From: Caryophanales bacterium UBA6259
GTDB lineage: Bacteria; Bacillota; Bacilli; Tepidibacillales; Tepidibacillaceae
Length of the DNA stretch: 64,000 nucleotides
Reading direction: 5' to 3'
Assembly (NCBI GenBank): GCA_002441135.1
Contig: DJVJ01000018.1
Coordinates: 90,349-154,348 of the forward strand
Shown: one piece after another, positions 35,523-44,038 of the stretch
Position numbering within the stretch: the first letter of the stretch is position 1
Layout of the letters: every line of letters starts with the position of its first letter
Translations under genes and position numbers: made by a program
The notes under the pieces: model-generated
Databases searched by the model: none
The model's input: only the letters and a program-made list of their open reading frames with translations
What the model was told of the DNA's origin: nothing

Positions 35523-36395
35523 TTGGCATTTGGAAGATTAGTTACGGCAATGGTAACACCATTTGACCAGGATCTTAATATTGATTTAGCACAAACAGAA
35601 AAATTAGTTGAGCATCTAATCGCAACAGGAACTGAAGCAATTGTAGTCGCGGGAACCACAGGGGAATCGCCTACACTTACCACTGAAGAAAAGCTTTTAC
35701 TATTTGAAAAAGTAGTTGAGTATGCAGCAGGTAGAGTGAAAGTGATTGCCGGTACAGGAACAAACAGTACAAAGTCAACGATCGCTCTAACTAAAAAGGC
35801 TGAAGAGCTTGGTGTTGATGGAGCTATGCTTGTTGCTCCTTACTATAATAAACCTTCTCAAGAGGGTTTGTATCAGCATTTTGATGCAGTTGCAAAGGAA
35901 ACACGTTTACCACTAATGATTTACAATATTCCTGGAAGAACGGGAATTAATATTCAGGCAGCCACAATGATAAAGCTATCTACCATTCCCAACATTGTTG
36001 CTGTAAAAGAGGCAAGTGGTGACTTAACCCAAATGGGAGAAATTATTGCCAATACTTCTGATCATTTTTATCTATATAGTGGAGATGATAAGCTTACTTT
36101 ACCTGTATTAGCAATTGGTGGCTATGGAATTGTAAGTGTAGCAAGTCATACAGTAGGATTGAAAATGCAAGAAATGATTCAAAACTATCTGAATGGAAAT
36201 GTCAAGGATGCAAGTAAGCTTCACTTAAGTTTAGCACCATTTTTTGAAGCTATATTTGTAACTTCCAATCCAGTTCCAATTAAAGATGTATTAAATAAAA
36301 TGGGATTAGGTGTTGGGTCTGTTCGTTTACCACTAGTACCTGCTACTGATGAACAGTCCAAATTCGTAAACCAAGCGTATAATGCACTAAGATAA
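35523..36395 (+). CDS. dapA: 4-hydroxy-tetrahydrodipicolinate synthase
   Basis: Condenses aspartate semialdehyde and pyruvate. 290 aa TIM barrel. GTTGESPTLTTEEK, MIYNIPGRTGINI with the proton-relay Tyr, and Schiff-base Lys162 in AVKEASGDL. TTG at 35523 with AAGGAGAG upstream. Last gene of dpaA-dpaB-asd-dapG-dapA; its product feeds both dipicolinate and the DAP/lysine branch. Confidence 0.97.
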   Translation: MAFGRLVTAMVTPFDQDLNIDLAQTEKLVEHLIATGTEAIVVAGTTGESPTLTTEEKLLLFEKVVEYAAGRVKVIAGTGTNSTKSTIALTKKAEELGVDGAMLVAPYYNKPSQEGLYQHFDAVAKETRLPLMIYNIPGRTGINIQAATMIKLSTIPNIVAVKEASGDLTQMGEIIANTSDHFYLYSGDDKLTLPVLAIGGYGIVSVASHTVGLKMQEMIQNYLNGNVKDASKLHLSLAPFFEAIFVTSNPVPIKDVLNKMGLGVGSVRLPLVPATDEQSKFVNQAYNALR

Positions 36396-36414
36396 AAATA
36401 CTTAAAAAAACAAT

Positions 36415-36492
36415 AAGCGAGAGCCAGCATTGAACGCCTATGTCTACTTGATAGAGGCAAGTTCACTTCATCTGGTTACTCGCTTTTTTTCT
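36415..36492 (+). terminator. Long composite hairpin/terminator after dapA
   Basis: AAGCGAG (36415-36421) pairs with CTCGCTT (36479-36485), AGCCAG (36422-36427) with CTGGTT (36472-36477), GAAC with GTTC (36461-36464), and GCCT with AGGC (36455-36458), then seven T residues (36484-36490). The 70-base interrupted stem is much longer than other terminators in the window. Confidence 0.75.
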
Positions 36493-36564
36493 ATCTTTTA
36501 CTTATCATTGTATGAATGAAATATGGTAATAATAAGTGTGCGAAAATAAAAAGTTAAACTTAAC

Positions 36565-36594
36565 TTGTTTTTTATAGGAAAAATTATGTATAAT
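36565..36594 (+). promoter_or_regulatory. Sigma-A promoter of the RNase J gene
   Basis: TTGTTT at 36565-36570, 18-base spacer, consensus TATAAT at 36589-36594; about 52 bases before the ATG. Confidence 0.65.
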
Positions 36595-36651
36595 GTCTGT
36601 AAGTGACTAAGTGCGGTTTTGTTAAGTAACTACAACTGAATACAGGAGGGT

Positions 36652-38340
36652 ATGAAAAAATTGCCAAAGTTAATGAGCAAAGGAACTTTACGAATTTTTG
36701 CTTTGGGCGGATTAGGCGAAATTGGTAAAAACATGTACGTGGTGCAATATGACGATGACATCGTTGTTATTGATGCAGGCCTTAAATTCCCAGAAGAAGA
36801 GATGTTAGGCATTGATTTAGTTATCCCAGATGTCAGTTATCTTGTTGAAAACAAGGACAAGGTAAAGGCGATTTTACTTACCCATGGCCACGAAGACCAT
36901 ATTGGCGGATTATCCTATGTTCTTAAAGAGTTAAACGTTCCGGTTTATGGAACCAAACTTACTTTAGGATTGGTGGAAAATAAGCTAAGAGAAGCAAATA
37001 TTTTAAGCGACACTAAGCTAAATCTAATTAATAATGAGTCAGAGATAAATCTTGGTTCATTAAGAATCACCTTTTTTAGGGTTAGTCACAGTATCCCAGA
37101 TTCAGTAGGCATAGCAATTGAAACACCAGAAGGCCTTGTTGTACATACCGGTGATTTTAAATTTGACTTTACTCCAGTAGGCAATCTTTCTGCAGACATT
37201 CATAAGATGGCCGAGTTAGGGAAAAAGGGAGTATTAGTTTTATTATCGGATAGTACCAATGCAGAACGCGAAGGCTATGCAGGCTCTGAGAGTACTGTAG
37301 GCAATGCTTTAAAAGAAGCTTTTAGAGAAGCGAAGCAAAGAATTATTGTTGCTACATTTGCGTCTAATATACATCGTGTTCAACAGGTTATAGATGCAGC
37401 CATTGAATATGATAAAAAAGTTGCTATCGTTGGTAGAAGTATGGTCAATGTCGTAAATATTGGTATCGAATTGGGTTATCTACAAGTTCCAGAAGGTATG
37501 ATTGTGGATATTGATGAAATTAATAAGCTCCCAGCGGAAAAAGTGGTTGTTATTTCAACTGGAAGTCAAGGTGAGCCAATGTCTGCTTTAACTAGAATGG
37601 CTCGCTCTACACACAGGAAACTGGATATATTACCTGGAGATACTGTTATTATTTCTGCAACACCAATCCCAGGTAATGAAAAATATGTTGCAAGAACTGT
37701 AGATCAACTATTTAAAATTGGTGCTGATGTAATATATGGACCTGGTTCAGTTTCTGGGGTTCATGTTTCTGGTCATGGTGCACAACAAGATCTAAAATTA
37801 ATGCTTAATTTAATCAAACCAAAATATTTTATTCCTATTCACGGTGAATATCGTATGCTTCGCTTACATTCTGATTTAGCAGAAGCTGTAGGTATACCGA
37901 GGGAAAACATTTTTATCGTCGAAAATGGAGAAACCGTGGAATTTAATAACGGAAATGGTCGTTACGGCCCAAAAGTATCTATTGGAAATGTATTAATTGA
38001 CGGTTTAGGTGTAGGAGATGTAGGTAATATTGTTTTAAGAGATCGCAAATTAATGTCACAAGATGGAATATTAGTTGTTGTAGTTACATTGAGCAAACAA
38101 AACGCAGCCATATTATCAGGACCTGATATAATCTCTAGAGGATTCGTATATGTCAGGGAATCTGAAGAATTACTAGATGAAGCAAATCGATTAGTCACAG
38201 TCACTTTACAAAAATTAATGGTAGAAAATGTTAGCGATTGGTCATCCCTAAAAACAGGGGTAAGAGATGTTCTAGGTAGATATCTTTATGAACAAACTCG
38301 TAGAAGACCAATGATATTACCAATAATTATGGAAGTATAA
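36652..38340 (+). CDS. rnjB: Ribonuclease J (RnjB by position)
   Basis: 5'-3' exo- and endoribonuclease of mRNA decay and rRNA maturation. 562 aa metallo-beta-lactamase/beta-CASP protein: ALGGLGEIGKNMYVVQYDDD, zinc motif HGHEDH (78-83), VHTGDFKFDFTP, beta-CASP parts STNAEREGYAGSE and GSQGEPMSALTRM, GHGAQQDLKLML, then a C-terminal domain. RnjA and RnjB are hard to tell apart by eye; location downstream of dapA matches B. subtilis rnjB (ymfA). AGGAGG is only two bases from ATG 36652, so TTG 36661 (559 aa) may be the real start. Confidence 0.92.
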   Translation: MKKLPKLMSKGTLRIFALGGLGEIGKNMYVVQYDDDIVVIDAGLKFPEEEMLGIDLVIPDVSYLVENKDKVKAILLTHGHEDHIGGLSYVLKELNVPVYGTKLTLGLVENKLREANILSDTKLNLINNESEINLGSLRITFFRVSHSIPDSVGIAIETPEGLVVHTGDFKFDFTPVGNLSADIHKMAELGKKGVLVLLSDSTNAEREGYAGSESTVGNALKEAFREAKQRIIVATFASNIHRVQQVIDAAIEYDKKVAIVGRSMVNVVNIGIELGYLQVPEGMIVDIDEINKLPAEKVVVISTGSQGEPMSALTRMARSTHRKLDILPGDTVIISATPIPGNEKYVARTVDQLFKIGADVIYGPGSVSGVHVSGHGAQQDLKLMLNLIKPKYFIPIHGEYRMLRLHSDLAEAVGIPRENIFIVENGETVEFNNGNGRYGPKVSIGNVLIDGLGVGDVGNIVLRDRKLMSQDGILVVVVTLSKQNAAILSGPDIISRGFVYVRESEELLDEANRLVTVTLQKLMVENVSDWSSLKTGVRDVLGRYLYEQTRRRPMILPIIMEV

Positions 38341-38351
38341 TTATTTTATAG

Positions 38352-38386
38352 AAAACAGTTAGTCATTTATGACTAGCTGTTTTTTT
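38352..38386 (+). terminator. Intrinsic terminator after RNase J
   Basis: AAAACAGTTAGTC (38352-38364) pairs with GACTAGCTGTTTT (38371-38383) over 13 bp with one G-U, then more T. Confidence 0.9.
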
Positions 38387-38440
38387 GTATGAATTTTAAG
38401 AGGGAAAGCTATACTACAAATAAATAAGGAGGAATCTAAT

Positions 38441-39187
38441 GTGAAAATGAACAATCAAAAAAATGAAGAGGAAACACCACAAACAGAGCCTGCTGAGCAA
38501 GAAAATAAAAAACCTTCTATAATGGACACGATTCAAGCATTAGGTCAAACGAATATTCCACAAACAGATACAAGCGTATATTCATTAAATATTATTGGAC
38601 AAATCGAAGGACATGTGGTTTTGCCACCACAAAATAAAACAACCAAGTATGAACATATTATCCCGCAGCTAATTGCAGCTGAACAAAATCCCAATATTAA
38701 AGGAATCCTTATCACTTTAAATACTGTTGGAGGTGACGTAGAAGCAGGTTTAGCGATTGCTGAAATGATTGCGTCATTATCAAAACCAACGGTAGCTCTT
38801 GTGCTTGGTGGAGGTCATTCTATTGGGGTACCTATTGCTGTATCCGCGGATTATTCGTTTATTGCGGAAAGTGCAACAATGACGATTCATCCAGTTCGTT
38901 TAACTGGATTAGTGATTGGTGTTCCACAAACCTTTGAATATTTAGATAAAATGCAAGAAAGAGTAGTGAGATTTATTACACAGCATTCAGAGATTACTGA
39001 AGATAAATTTAAGGAGCTAATGTTTAAAACCGGAGAACTAACACGAGATATAGGAACTAATGTCGTAGGTCCTGACGCGGTTAAATATGGATTGATTAAT
39101 GCTGTTGGTGGGCTAGGTGACGCTATTAGAGAGCTAAATCGAAGGATCCATGAGAATCAAAAGCAACCCCAGGGGGTAGTTCAATGA
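38441..39187 (+). CDS. tepA: TepA/YmfB, ClpP-like serine protease family protein
   Basis: 248 aa, ClpP/crotonase fold. Candidate nucleophile Ser127 in LGGGHSIGVPIA and His in ATMTIHPVR. An N-terminal polar extension of about 40 residues precedes the fold. B. subtilis TepA was described as stimulating protein translocation, later linked to degradation of spore small acid-soluble proteins. GTG 38441 has AAGGAGG eight bases upstream. Overlaps ylzJ by four bases. Confidence 0.9.
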   Translation: MKMNNQKNEEETPQTEPAEQENKKPSIMDTIQALGQTNIPQTDTSVYSLNIIGQIEGHVVLPPQNKTTKYEHIIPQLIAAEQNPNIKGILITLNTVGGDVEAGLAIAEMIASLSKPTVALVLGGGHSIGVPIAVSADYSFIAESATMTIHPVRLTGLVIGVPQTFEYLDKMQERVVRFITQHSEITEDKFKELMFKTGELTRDIGTNVVGPDAVKYGLINAVGGLGDAIRELNRRIHENQKQPQGVVQ

Positions 39188-39405
39188 TCCATTATTCACC
39201 GATTCCTTTAGAATTTATTTTTGATGGTTTTAGTGATATGAAGTTGAACTACAAAGAGGTGCAAATGGGGCATCTAACGATGGTCCTAGAACAAGTTTCA
39301 GAATCTGAATCGAGGATTGTTCGATTAATTAGTCCAAATGCACAAGATTACCTCAATCCAAATTATCAACCCGGAACCATCATTTATAGTAATCCATCAA
39401 TCTAA
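39184..39405 (+). CDS. ylzJ: YlzJ-like small protein
   Basis: 73 aa, begins MIHYSPIPLEFIFDGF and includes QVSESESRIVRLISPNAQDYL and a final YQPGTIIY; this pattern and its place between tepA and spoIIIE identify the uncharacterised YlzJ family. ATGA overlap with tepA gives translational coupling. Confidence 0.9.
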   Translation: MIHYSPIPLEFIFDGFSDMKLNYKEVQMGHLTMVLEQVSESESRIVRLISPNAQDYLNPNYQPGTIIYSNPSI

Positions 39406-39472
39406 AAACGAGCAATTTCAAATGGTTGTTTGATTTTTCTCCTTAATTTACCTATTATTTCACAGTTTTCCA

Positions 39473-39481
39473 TGATATAAT
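39473..39481 (+). promoter_or_regulatory. Extended -10 promoter upstream of ftsK/spoIIIE
   Basis: TGATATAAT, a perfect extended -10 (TATAAT 39476-39481); the -35 position (39453-39458, TATTAT) is poor. Transcription would start near 39488 and meet a terminator at 39515. Confidence 0.5.
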
Positions 39482-39514
39482 TATAAAAAGTTAAGGCTTA
39501 GACAAGCCCACAAA

Positions 39515-39539
39515 AGCAGCCTATCTTAGGCTGCTTTTT
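39515..39539 (+). terminator. Leader terminator ahead of ftsK/spoIIIE
   Basis: AGCAGCCT (39515-39522), loop ATCTT, AGGCTGCT (39528-39535), then TTTT. Preceded by a GGCTT/AAGCC hairpin (39495-39508). Together with the upstream -10 it defines a possible RNA of about 50 bases. Confidence 0.7.
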
Positions 39540-39600
39540 AATCGGATAGGAAAGTATAAGATTTTTCTATCCGAAATAAGAGCAGCTTAGCTTTTCTAAA
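39533..39600 (+). repeat. Dispersed intergenic repeat, copy D (H2 mostly deleted)
   Basis: Hairpin H1 is kept with different sequence: CGGATAGGAAA (39543-39553) against TTTTCTATCCG (39563-39573), 11 bp with one G-U. It is followed by GAAATAAGAGCAGCT as in copies B and C, then jumps to TAGCTTTTCTAA, skipping most of H2. Confidence 0.7.
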
Positions 39601-39629
39601 AAGTAAATTGGAAATTAGGTGAGGAAGAA

Positions 39630-41999
39630 ATGGCGGGGAAAAAACGACAACGAAAAGTGAAATTAAAGAAAAAGCTGAAATTTGAAGCTTATGGCATCAT
39701 TCTTCTTCTTTTATTTATTTTTGAATTAGCCAATTGGGGAATTGTTGGGTTTACTCTTAATTCCTTTTTTAGATTACTAATTGGCGTTTGGGATTTTATT
39801 ATCAGTATTTTAGGAATCACTCTTGCATTACATCTTATGATAAAACAAAAATTCGAATTTACTTGGACAATGAGAAAGACAGGCGCGTTCTTGTTTTTTA
39901 TTGCTTTAATTTCCAACACTCATTTTGATTTTGTAGACAAAAAACAACTTAATGGCCAATTTACCGATACGAATGTTTTTTCTCTCACATGGCAAGAGCT
40001 ACATTTGGAAATGACAAAGCATACTGTTGAGAATGTTGGCGGCGGTATGATTGGAACAGTATTTTATTATCTTTTTGACTTTTTATTTGGTAATGGGGCA
40101 AACATATTTATTGTTTCTCTATTTTTAATTGGACTGTTACTAATCTTTCATTTTTCTTATATTGAGTTTTTTAAGAAAGGAAAGAATCTCTTCAGAAGAA
40201 TTCTTACTTTCCTTCAAGAAAAAGGTATGGCTGCAATAGAATTACTTGCAGAAAATCGAAAAGCAAAATCAACGAATAGTCGATTGAGTAAAAATAATCA
40301 TACTTATGAACCTAATGAAATGCCCTTTGCATTCGATGAAGAGAATGAAGCAATCCCTATTATCCATGATTTTTTGGATCGTACGGCTATTCAAAATAAC
40401 CATGTAGAATCAGAAGAAAACCATCAAGCCTCTCCATTACAGCCTTCCAAAAATGTGGTATTGAAAAAAAGAGAAACGCAACATCCATTATCAGAAAATA
40501 CCGAGGAAATTGAATTAAATGGAGTTACATTACAAAAAGTGATGGAAGAGGAAGAGAATTACCGATTACCTCCATATTCTTTATTAGATCATCCATTAGG
40601 TTTTGAACAAGGGAATGATCTTAAGGATATTTCGAACAATGCCAAAAAGCTAGAAGCGACATTAGATAGCTTCGGTGTAAAAGCAAAGGTATTACAAATC
40701 CATCGTGGACCTGCTGTTACACGGTATGAAATTCAACCGGATACAGGAGTTAAAGTAAGTAGAATCGTTAGTTTAGCAGATGATATTGCTCTTTCTTTAG
40801 CAGCTAAGGATATTCGGATAGAAGCCCCAATTCCTGGAAAGGCAGCAATAGGAATTGAAGTACCTAATTCAGAGGTAGCGATTGTTACTCTTAGAGAAGT
40901 GCTGGAAAGTAAACAATTCTTTGACTCGAAATCAATTTTAAGTATTGCTTTGGGTAGAGATATTACAGGAGAGCCGATTATTGGTAATTTAGGGAAAATG
41001 CCTCATTTGCTTGTGGCAGGGGCAACTGGGTCAGGAAAAAGCGTTTGTATTAATTCCATTGTATCAAGCTTATTATATAAAGCTAAACCAAGTGAGGTAA
41101 AATTGTTAATGATTGATCCCAAAATGGTAGAGCTAAATGTTTATAATGGAATTCCACATTTGATTTCTCCGGTAGTTACAGATCCTAAAAAAGCTGCAAA
41201 AGCATTGAAGATGATTGTTAATGAAATGGAAAAAAGGTATGAAAAATTTTCAGAAAAAGGTGCTAGAGATATTGAACGCTACAATACCTTATTAAAGGCG
41301 AAAGAAGAATCAGAAGAACAAAATCAGATACAGTTATTACCATATATTGTAGTTATTATCGATGAGCTTGCTGACCTAATGATGGTCGCTCCTACTGATG
41401 TTGAAGATGCAATTATTCGATTAGCACAAAAAGCAAGAGCTGCTGGAATCCATTTAATTGTAGCTACACAGCGTCCATCAGTAGATGTTATAACTGGATT
41501 AATTAAGGCAAATATTCCATCGAGAATCGCTTTTGGAGTTTCATCGCAAATTGACTCAAGAACCATTTTAGATATGGGTGGTGCAGAAAAACTTCTAGGT
41601 AGGGGAGATATGTTATATCTGCCAGTTGGATCCTCAAAGCCAACAAGAATTCAAGGTGCCTTTATTTCGGAACAAGAAGTAGAAGCGGTGGTTTCCTTTG
41701 TTAAAAATCAGCAGGAAGCTAATTATCAACAAGAAATAATTAATAATCTGAATCAACCTACCAATGAAAAAGAAGAAAATGAGGATGAGCTATTCTTTGA
41801 GGCAGTACAAATAGTAGTAGAAAATAAACAAGCTTCTGTATCATTACTACAAAGAAGATTACGGGTAGGCTATGCAAGAGCAGCTCGTTTAATTGATTCT
41901 ATGGAGGCAAGAGGGATTGTAGGCCCTTATGAAGGTAGTAAACCAAGAGCTGTCTTAATTAGTGAGAATGAATTTGAGGAGATTAGGGTCTCTATTTAA
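39630..41999 (+). CDS. spoIIIE: DNA translocase FtsK/SpoIIIE
   Basis: 789 aa. Four N-terminal membrane helices (about 20-190), an acidic linker (to about 300), then the motor: alpha region with RGPAVTRYEIQPDTGVKVSR, Walker A GATGSGKS (464-471), Walker B VVIIDELADLMMV, and VATQRPSVDVITGLIKANIP; C-terminal gamma winged helix (VSLLQRRLRVGYARAARLID) that reads SRS/KOPS-type DNA. In B. subtilis the orthologue here is SpoIIIE, which pumps the chromosome into the forespore. ATG 39630 with GAGGAAG upstream. Confidence 0.95.
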   Translation: MAGKKRQRKVKLKKKLKFEAYGIILLLLFIFELANWGIVGFTLNSFFRLLIGVWDFIISILGITLALHLMIKQKFEFTWTMRKTGAFLFFIALISNTHFDFVDKKQLNGQFTDTNVFSLTWQELHLEMTKHTVENVGGGMIGTVFYYLFDFLFGNGANIFIVSLFLIGLLLIFHFSYIEFFKKGKNLFRRILTFLQEKGMAAIELLAENRKAKSTNSRLSKNNHTYEPNEMPFAFDEENEAIPIIHDFLDRTAIQNNHVESEENHQASPLQPSKNVVLKKRETQHPLSENTEEIELNGVTLQKVMEEEENYRLPPYSLLDHPLGFEQGNDLKDISNNAKKLEATLDSFGVKAKVLQIHRGPAVTRYEIQPDTGVKVSRIVSLADDIALSLAAKDIRIEAPIPGKAAIGIEVPNSEVAIVTLREVLESKQFFDSKSILSIALGRDITGEPIIGNLGKMPHLLVAGATGSGKSVCINSIVSSLLYKAKPSEVKLLMIDPKMVELNVYNGIPHLISPVVTDPKKAAKALKMIVNEMEKRYEKFSEKGARDIERYNTLLKAKEESEEQNQIQLLPYIVVIIDELADLMMVAPTDVEDAIIRLAQKARAAGIHLIVATQRPSVDVITGLIKANIPSRIAFGVSSQIDSRTILDMGGAEKLLGRGDMLYLPVGSSKPTRIQGAFISEQEVEAVVSFVKNQQEANYQQEIINNLNQPTNEKEENEDELFFEAVQIVVENKQASVSLLQRRLRVGYARAARLIDSMEARGIVGPYEGSKPRAVLISENEFEEIRVSI

Positions 42000-42028
42000 G
42001 AAAAAAACATTTTCTTATGATTAAATTA

Positions 42029-42079
42029 TTGATTTTTCTCGAGAAAAGAAGCAAAATAGATGTTAGATGTCGAACATCT
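42029..42079 (+). promoter_or_regulatory. Promoter and two dyads upstream of the GntR gene
   Basis: TTGATT (42029-42034), 17-base spacer, CAAAAT (42052-42057). Inside the spacer is the perfect palindrome TTTTCTCGAGAAAA (42034-42047); downstream is AGATGT-CGA-ACATCT (42065-42079), between promoter and start codon. Either dyad could be an autoregulatory GntR operator. Confidence 0.5.
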
Positions 42080-42114
42080 TATAAAAGGGGACAACGAGAA
42101 AGGGATGAGTTGCT

Positions 42115-42837
42115 ATGAGCTTGCGACCAGACGCAAGACCCCTATATTTACTAGTTATTGATAAATTAAAACAAGATATAGAAGAGGGAAAGTTCAAACC
42201 AGGATATAAACTACCTTCTGAAAATGAGTTGGCCAAAACACTTGGTGTAAGTAGAGCTACATTAAGAGAGGCCTTGAGAATTTTAGAAGATGAAAATATA
42301 ATTATTCGAAAGCACGGAATAGGAACTTTCGTCATTGAAAAACCAGTTTTTACAAGTGGAATTGAAGAACTATATAGTATTACGCAAATGATAGAAAAGA
42401 ACGGCTATAAAGCCGGGACTATTTACCTTAATATTAGGGAGATGAATCCTTCTAAAGAAGATTTAGAAGGATTTCAATTGCAAAGTGCTGTCGAAATTGT
42501 TCGTATTGAAAGAATACGTACCGCAAATGATGAACCAGTTGTTTATTGTATTGACAAAATTCCTGAAAGCGTTTTACCTTCAAATTTTAATTTTCAGAAG
42601 GATGGATCTATTTTCAAAGTCTTAGATCAAAACAATATTCATATCTCTTATGCAATTACAGATATTAAAACAATTGGTTATCATGAAAAAATTTCTCCTC
42701 TGTTACATTTAACAGAAGAATCATCCTTGTTAGTATTAAAGCAGGTGCATTATGACACTCATGACAATCCTGTTTTGATATCTATAAATTATTTTCGCCC
42801 AGATAAATTTAGGTTTCATGTTTTAAGAAAAAGGTAA
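42115..42837 (+). CDS. ymfC: GntR/HutC-family transcription regulator (YmfC position)
   Basis: 240 aa. N-terminal winged helix (about 8-72): PLYLLVIDKLKQDIEEGKF, LPSENELAKTLGVSRATLRE, and the wing IIIRKHGIGTFV. C-terminal UTRA ligand domain (about 90-238). It follows spoIIIE as ymfC does in B. subtilis. The next four genes form a nucleoside transporter, so its ligand is plausibly a nucleoside or a derivative (inference). Confidence 0.88.
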   Translation: MSLRPDARPLYLLVIDKLKQDIEEGKFKPGYKLPSENELAKTLGVSRATLREALRILEDENIIIRKHGIGTFVIEKPVFTSGIEELYSITQMIEKNGYKAGTIYLNIREMNPSKEDLEGFQLQSAVEIVRIERIRTANDEPVVYCIDKIPESVLPSNFNFQKDGSIFKVLDQNNIHISYAITDIKTIGYHEKISPLLHLTEESSLLVLKQVHYDTHDNPVLISINYFRPDKFRFHVLRKR

Positions 42838-42925
42838 TTGACTACATAAAAGGGGGTGAGTTTGAGAAAATAATAATTAAATTAGTTTTCCAAAACTCAA
42901 AAATTATTAGGGGGTTTATACCACA

Positions 42926-43957
42926 ATGAGAAAGATTTTATCCTTTATTTTAATTTTAACATTAGCAATGTCCACATTTTTAGTAGGATGTGGAGCAGGA
43001 AATGAAGACTCTGCTGATAAAGGTAACGGAGAAGCAGCATTAAAGGTTGCAATGGTTACTGACGTAGGTGGAGTAAATGACCAATCCTTTAACCAATCCG
43101 CATGGGAAGGTTTACAACGTGCACAAGAAGAATTAGGAGTGACTGTTTCTTATAAAGAATCAAACCAAGATGCAGATTATGCTCCAAACATGGAACAATT
43201 ACTTGATGAAAATAATGATTTAATTTGGGCTATTGGATTTAAAATGGGAGATACTATTTTAGCAGAAGCTAAAAACAACCCAGATCAAAAATATGCAATT
43301 ATTGACTATGCTTATGAAGAAACACCAGAGAATCTAGTAGGAGTAGTTTTTAAAGCTGAGCAAGCATCATTCCTAGTTGGATATATTGCTGGTAAAATGA
43401 CAAAAACTAATAAAGTAGGTTTTGTTGGTGGTATTGAAGGTGTAGTAATCGATGGTTTTGACTATGGCTTCCAAGCTGGTGTTAAATATGCAAATCCAGA
43501 AGTTCAAGTATTAAGACAATATGCTGAGTCCTTTACTGATTCCGCAAAAGGTAAAGCGATTGCAAACTCCATGTACCAAGATGGAGCTGATATCGTTTTC
43601 CATGCAGCTGGTGGAGTAGGCGATGGCGTTATTGAAGCAGCAAAAGAGCAAGGAAAATATGCAATTGGTGTTGACAGAGACCAAAACGATCTTGCACCTG
43701 ATAATGTTATTACATCTGCTATGAAGCGTGTAGACAATGGTATGTATAACATTACTGAGCAATTGAAAAATGGAGAGTTCCCTGGAGGTCAAACTGTAGT
43801 ATTAGGTTTAGCTGAAGGTGGAGTAGATATTGCTCCAACATCTGATAAGCATGTTCCAAAAGAAATCTTAGACGAAGTAGCTACATTAAAGCAAAAGATT
43901 ATTGATGGAGAGATTAACGTTCCATTCAATGCAGAAACTTTTGCTCAATTTAAGTAA
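42926..43957 (+). CDS. nupN: BMP-family lipoprotein, nucleoside ABC transporter binding protein
   Basis: 343 aa. Lipoprotein signal with lipobox LVGC (Cys22), then a periplasmic-binding fold: VGGVNDQSFNQSAWEGLQRA, AIGFKMGDTI, VGFVGGIEGVVIDGFDYGF, IVFHAAGGVGDGVIEAAKEQ. This is the BmpA/Med/PnrA class that binds purine nucleosides. Gene order with an ATPase and two permeases matches B. subtilis nupNOPQ (yufNOPQ). The AGGGGG site is 11 bases from ATG. Confidence 0.9.
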   Translation: MRKILSFILILTLAMSTFLVGCGAGNEDSADKGNGEAALKVAMVTDVGGVNDQSFNQSAWEGLQRAQEELGVTVSYKESNQDADYAPNMEQLLDENNDLIWAIGFKMGDTILAEAKNNPDQKYAIIDYAYEETPENLVGVVFKAEQASFLVGYIAGKMTKTNKVGFVGGIEGVVIDGFDYGFQAGVKYANPEVQVLRQYAESFTDSAKGKAIANSMYQDGADIVFHAAGGVGDGVIEAAKEQGKYAIGVDRDQNDLAPDNVITSAMKRVDNGMYNITEQLKNGEFPGGQTVVLGLAEGGVDIAPTSDKHVPKEILDEVATLKQKIIDGEINVPFNAETFAQFK

Positions 43958-43980
43958 AATAATCTTTAAGGGCAAACTGG

Positions 43981-44002
43981 AACAGCTCAGGCTTTTGTCT
44001 GG
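43981..44002 (+). terminator. Intercistronic terminator between nupN and nupO
   Basis: AACAGCTCAG (43981-43990) pairs with CTGGGCTGTT (about 43999-44008) over 10 bp with one G-U, then TTAT. It probably lets the binding protein be made in excess over the membrane parts. The stem extends to about 44010. Confidence 0.75.
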
Positions 44003-44038
44003 GCTGTTTTATGCTTAATTTGATTGGAGGGTCCTTCT

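Noticed and set aside
42838..42925. Imperfect 13-bp stem (42858-42870 with 42886-42898) and a three-codon TTG-AGA-AAA-TAA frame before nupN
   Set aside because: The stem has a two-base internal mismatch and no T tract, and no purine-riboswitch core is visible; the mini-frame is too short to support as a leader peptide.
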